Below, piece by piece: positions 52,470 through 55,479 of a DNA stretch of 55,479 nucleotides. This stretch comes from Sphingobacteriales bacterium. GTDB taxonomy: Bacteria > Bacteroidota > Bacteroidia > Chitinophagales > Chitinophagaceae. The position numbers and the translations under genes were made by a program. Location: the NCBI GenBank assembly GCA_024642285.1, contig JAHEBJ010000011.1, positions 1 to 55,479 of the forward strand. The letters run 5' to 3'. A model generated the notes under the pieces. It did no database searches and had not been told where the DNA came from. It saw only the letters and a program-made list of their open reading frames with translations. Numbering within the stretch: position 1 is the stretch's first letter; each line of letters begins with the position of its first letter.

Positions 52470-53852
52470 ATGTCTATATTAATAAAGAACGCAAATATTA
52501 TTGGGGCTTCCGAAAACTATACAGGTGATATTTTTATACAAGGTGAAAGTATTGCAGCAATAGGAAAGAACCTCGACATTCAAGCTGATAAAATTATAGA
52601 CGCAACAGGGTTACTTGCTTTTCCAGGTTGTATTGATCCGCATGTACATCTGGAAATGCCGTTCATGGGAACTTTCAGCAGCGATAATTATGAAACGGGT
52701 ACCCGGGCTGCTTTGCATGGCGGTACAACAACTGTTGTTGATTTTATTTTACAATCACAAGGACATTCATTGTACGAAGCTTACAATGCATGGAGTGGAA
52801 GAGCCAATGGAAATGCGGTTGGTGATTACAGCTTTCACATGGCTGTTACGGATTTTAATGAAAACACCTGTAAAGAAATTGTTGAGCTGATTGAAAAAGA
52901 AGGCATTACTTCCTTTAAAATATTCATGGCTTATAAAGGAGCTTTGATGATTGATGATAAGCAGATGGTTGGCCTGATGAATGAAGTGAAGAAACGTGGT
53001 GGTATGGTTACTGTACATGCAACCAATGGTGACATGATTGATTTCCTTATTGCAAAAAATTTAAGTGAAGGAAATACTGCCCCTTTGTACCATTATCTGT
53101 CTCAACCTGAAATTACAGAGGCTGAAGCGTCTGAGCGATTCGCTTCAATTGCGGGTTACACTGGTTGCCCAGGCTACATTGTACACATGACTTGCGAAGG
53201 CGCATTGAATGCAGTACGTGATAACAACCGACATAATCAAAAAGTATTTGCCGAAACCTGCATTCAATATTTATTACTGGATGCATCTTTATATGAGCAG
53301 AATTTTGAAGGTGCCAAATGGGTGATGAGTCCGCCTTTAAGAGAGAAGAAAGATCAGGAAGCCTTATGGGCCGGCATCAACCAGGGATTAATTCAGGTTG
53401 TGGCAACAGATCATTGCCCTTTTAAATGGGAGCAGAAACTTTTGGGTAAAAATGATTTTTCAAAAATACCCAACGGCCATCCGGCTATTGAACATCGTGT
53501 TGAATTGTTGTACAGCGAAGGAGTTAGAAAAGAAAAAATCACAATTAACAAGTTTGTTGAAGTGTTGTCGACCAATCCTGCAAAAATATTTGGTATGTTT
53601 CCGCAGAAAGGCTGTATTGCTCCAGGCTCAGATGCCGATATTGTTTTATTCGATCCTAATAAAGAACATACCATCAGTGCAGCTACTCATCATATGAATA
53701 CCGATTACTCAGGTTATGAAGGATGGCAACTGACGGGAAAAACAAAGACTGTTTTATTAAGAGGACAGGTTGTGATTGATGATGGGAAATGTTTAGTAAA
53801 AAAAGGAAATGGGAAGTTTATTAAAAGAAATAAAGTAGGAGCAAAGATTTAG
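52470..53852 (+). CDS. hydA: dihydropyrimidinase
   Basis: The 460-residue cyclic amidohydrolase opens 5,6-dihydrouracil to N-carbamoyl-beta-alanine in the cytosol. The binuclear metal site can be followed: His58 and His60 in GCIDPHVHLEMP, carbamylated Lys150 in SFKIFMAYKG, His183 in VTVHATNGD, His in YIVHMTCEG, and Asp314 in VATDHCPF. The spacing is the same as in hydantoinases and dihydropyrimidinases. One unusual feature is VHATNGD where HAENGD is usual (Thr185 for Glu). The start is six bases after the symporter stop, consistent with an operon. Confidence 0.92.
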   Translation: MSILIKNANIIGASENYTGDIFIQGESIAAIGKNLDIQADKIIDATGLLAFPGCIDPHVHLEMPFMGTFSSDNYETGTRAALHGGTTTVVDFILQSQGHSLYEAYNAWSGRANGNAVGDYSFHMAVTDFNENTCKEIVELIEKEGITSFKIFMAYKGALMIDDKQMVGLMNEVKKRGGMVTVHATNGDMIDFLIAKNLSEGNTAPLYHYLSQPEITEAEASERFASIAGYTGCPGYIVHMTCEGALNAVRDNNRHNQKVFAETCIQYLLLDASLYEQNFEGAKWVMSPPLREKKDQEALWAGINQGLIQVVATDHCPFKWEQKLLGKNDFSKIPNGHPAIEHRVELLYSEGVRKEKITINKFVEVLSTNPAKIFGMFPQKGCIAPGSDADIVLFDPNKEHTISAATHHMNTDYSGYEGWQLTGKTKTVLLRGQVVIDDGKCLVKKGNGKFIKRNKVGAKI

Positions 53853-53854
53853 TG

Positions 53855-53928
53855 AACCACTAAGTCACAGAGGCACGAAGATTCACTAAGCCTTTGTGTT
53901 ACTTTGCGTCCTTCGTGTCTTTGTGGTT
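53855..53928. repeat. imperfect inverted repeat between hydA and the ureidopropionase gene
   Basis: AACCACTAAGTCACAGAGGCACGAAG (53855-53880) pairs imperfectly with CTTCGTGTCTTTGTGGTT (53911-53928), with ACTAAG/CTTTGTG-type repeats in the loop. Sequences of this CACAAAG/CTTTGTG kind recur between genes in many environmental bacteria. It occupies the 97-base gap within the cluster and may be a small dispersed repeat. Confidence 0.6.
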
Positions 53929-53949
53929 AAAAAATAAAAATATATACTT

Positions 53950-54816
53950 ATGCCAAGAATGATAAAATCAGGATTGATTCAAATGTCTCTTCCGAAAACC
54001 GAAGGCGAGGGGACAATTCCGGAAATTGTAAATGCCATGGTGCAGAAACATATTCCGTTAATTGAAGAAGCCGGAAAAAAAGGCGTGCAGATTCTTTGCC
54101 TGCAGGAAATTTTCAATACACCTTATTTCTGTCCGGGGCAGGATAAAGCCTGGTACGAAAGTGCAGAATCAGTTCCTGGTCCAACAACAGATTTGATGGC
54201 CACTTATGCAAAAAAGTATAACATGGTTATCATTGTTCCTATTTATGAAAAAGAACAGGCAGGTGTTTTGTATAATACGGCAGCAGTAATTGATGCCGAT
54301 GGAACATACCTTGGTAAGTACCGCAAAAATCATATTCCGCATACCAGCGGCTTCTGGGAAAAGTTTTTCTTCAAGCCCGGAAATCTTGGCTATCCTGTGT
54401 TTCAGACTAAGTATGCTAAAGTGGGTGTGTACATTTGTTACGACCGTCATTTTCCTGACGGTGCCAGATGTCTGGGATTGAATGGAGCTGAAATAGTTTA
54501 TAATCCTTCGGCAACCGTTGCAGGACTGTCGCAATATTTGTGGAAGCTGGAACAACCTGCGCATGCTGCAGCTAATGGTTATTTCATGGGTTGCATTAAC
54601 CGTGTTGGTGAAGAAAAGCCATGGAACCTCGGCAAGTTTTATGGCAGCAGTTATTTTGTTGATCCTCGTGGACAAATTTTTGCGCAGGCCAGCGAAGACA
54701 AAGATGAATTACTGATTGCAGATTTTGATCTGGATATGATTGAAGAGGTTAGAAGTGTGTGGCAGTTTTTCAGAGACAGAAGGCCTGAGACTTATGGTAA
54801 ATTAACTGAACTATAA
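53950..54816 (+). CDS. N-carbamoyl-beta-alanine amidohydrolase (beta-ureidopropionase), nitrilase superfamily
   Basis: The 288-residue protein hydrolyses N-carbamoyl-beta-alanine to beta-alanine, CO2 and ammonia. The carbon-nitrogen hydrolase triad is Glu53 in LCLQEIFNTPYF, Lys126 in GKYRKNHIPH and Cys163 in VYICYDRHFPDGAR. The motif around the cysteine, with a basic residue and acidic partner (CYDRHFPDG), resembles eukaryotic beta-ureidopropionase and the N-carbamoylputrescine amidase group; the neighbours favour the first. Length is usual for the bacterial nitrilase branch. It follows hydA and is ten bases before the PreT-like gene. Confidence 0.88.
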   Translation: MPRMIKSGLIQMSLPKTEGEGTIPEIVNAMVQKHIPLIEEAGKKGVQILCLQEIFNTPYFCPGQDKAWYESAESVPGPTTDLMATYAKKYNMVIIVPIYEKEQAGVLYNTAAVIDADGTYLGKYRKNHIPHTSGFWEKFFFKPGNLGYPVFQTKYAKVGVYICYDRHFPDGARCLGLNGAEIVYNPSATVAGLSQYLWKLEQPAHAAANGYFMGCINRVGEEKPWNLGKFYGSSYFVDPRGQIFAQASEDKDELLIADFDLDMIEEVRSVWQFFRDRRPETYGKLTEL

Positions 54817-54826
54817 TAGGGGATCA

Positions 54827-55479
54827 ATGATTCAAAATAATAAACTTTCTACAGATCAATACGCCGAAAACTTCAGCGACATTCATCCGCCATTTGAAAC
54901 AAAGGATGCAGCGATGGTTGAAGCAAACCGCTGCCTGTTTTGTTACGATGCTCCTTGCATGAAAAGTTGTCCTACCGGAATTGATGTACCTAAATTCATC
55001 AAACAGATTGCAACTGAAAATGTCAAGGGCTCAGCACATACTATTTTGTCTTCTAACATCATGGGAGCCGGTTGCAGTAAAGTTTGCCCGGTTGAAAAAT
55101 TATGTGAGGGAGCCTGTGTATATAACTTCATGGAAGAAACTCCCATCCATATTGCCAGATTGCAGCGTTACTCTACAGAGATTGCCATGCAAAAGAACTG
55201 GCAGTTATTTGAAAGAAAACCATCTACAGGTAAAAAAGTTGCCATTGTTGGTGCAGGTCCCGCAGGTTTAAGTTGTGCCCATGTTTTATCGAGAGAAGGA
55301 ATTGATGTAACCATATTTGAAAAAGAAAGTAAGGGCGGCGGATTGATGACTTATGGCATCGCTGCATATAAAGTTACTCCTCAGTTTTGTGAAGATGAAG
55401 TAGATTATATTTTAGGTGTTGGTGGCATTGAAATAAAATACAACCAGGAATTGGGGAAAGGCATTTCACTGGCTCAATT
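54827..55479 (+). CDS. preT: PreT-like subunit of NAD-dependent dihydropyrimidine dehydrogenase (5' part)
   Basis: The frame starts at ATG 54827, ten bases after the ureidopropionase stop, and is open to the last base of the window (217 residues visible). It carries the eight-cysteine cluster domain of GltB/PreT-type small subunits: Cys36, Cys39, Cys44 and Cys48 in RCLFCYDAPCMKSCPTG, and Cys83, Cys87, Cys93 and Cys97 in GCSKVCPVEKLCEGAC. A Rossmann motif VAIVGAGPAGLSCAHVL begins near residue 138, followed by TYGIAAYKV. PreT with PreA reduces uracil or thymine to the dihydro form with NADH. The cluster context makes this more likely than glutamate synthase beta. The preA partner presumably lies beyond the right edge. 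Confidence 0.88.
   Translation, partial: MIQNNKLSTDQYAENFSDIHPPFETKDAAMVEANRCLFCYDAPCMKSCPTGIDVPKFIKQIATENVKGSAHTILSSNIMGAGCSKVCPVEKLCEGACVYNFMEETPIHIARLQRYSTEIAMQKNWQLFERKPSTGKKVAIVGAGPAGLSCAHVLSREGIDVTIFEKESKGGGLMTYGIAAYKVTPQFCEDEVDYILGVGGIEIKYNQELGKGISLAQ

Overview
The window looks like a chromosomal segment of a free-living member of the Bacteroidota, most likely of the Chitinophagia/Sphingobacteriia side. The reasons are a type IX secretion sorting domain at the left edge, several families largely confined to the phylum (DUF4293, DUF3127, a DUF6427-like membrane protein), moderate AT richness, few Shine-Dalgarno sequences, and repeated matches to the Bacteroidota promoter (-33 TTG, -7 TAnnTTTG). 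The genus cannot be named from this sequence. No phage, insertion sequence, CRISPR array or rRNA was seen. Most of the window is ordinary housekeeping and accessory chromosome.

Layout. 1-5.4 kb: end of a secreted protein, an exported esterase, a MORN-like lipid-free exported protein, a large Asp-box beta-propeller protein and a peptidase E-like hydrolase. 5.5-11.5 kb: Kup potassium transporter with a rhodanese, two paralogous membrane-anchored alpha/beta hydrolases, and two paralogous S66 LD-carboxypeptidases facing them. 11.6-17.7 kb: metG, a WG-repeat protein, an LTA-synthase-like phosphoglycerol transferase and, divergent from it, a FAM151/menorin-like protein. 17.8-23.6 kb: a FadN-type beta-oxidation enzyme, a signal-less metzincin, an ABC exporter pair and a TIGR01777 epimerase. 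23.7-30.3 kb: an unknown exported protein, a DUF6427-like membrane protein with purQ, a stand-alone DsbD alpha domain followed by full DsbD, and an ECF sigma factor. 30.6-45.3 kb: uvrA, DUF4293, glyA, a sugar nucleotidyltransferase, a nitronate monooxygenase-like enzyme, a Wza/Wzz-like export pair, an ABC-2 pair, a COG2509 flavoprotein and DUF3127. 45.3-48.0 kb: a 600-base gene-free stretch, dnaA, tRNA-Ser(GCU), tRNA-Pro(UGG) and partial duplications of both tRNA ends. 48.1 kb to the right edge: a collinear pathway for reductive uracil catabolism.

How the genes work together. The right-hand cluster encodes uptake of a nucleobase (NCS1 symporter), reduction (PreT subunit, cut by the edge), ring opening (dihydropyrimidinase), release of beta-alanine (beta-ureidopropionase), transamination and oxidation to an acyl-CoA, that is, uracil to acetyl-CoA. 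The most notable single observations are: (i) a small exported DsbD-alpha-like protein that keeps its two cysteines next to a DsbD whose own alpha domain has lost both; (ii) duplicated 3' ends of both tRNA genes, each with a hairpin built on CTATCGG/CCGATAG beside the duplicate; (iii) a recurring promoter placement in which the -7 element ends only a few bases before the start codon, pointing to leaderless or nearly leaderless mRNAs; and (iv) a bacterial FAM151/menorin-like protein whose start lies 15 bases from that of an LTA-synthase-like gene. Start codons were moved downstream of the longest open frame where the upstream TTG or GTG overlaps a promoter element or precedes an obvious signal peptide.
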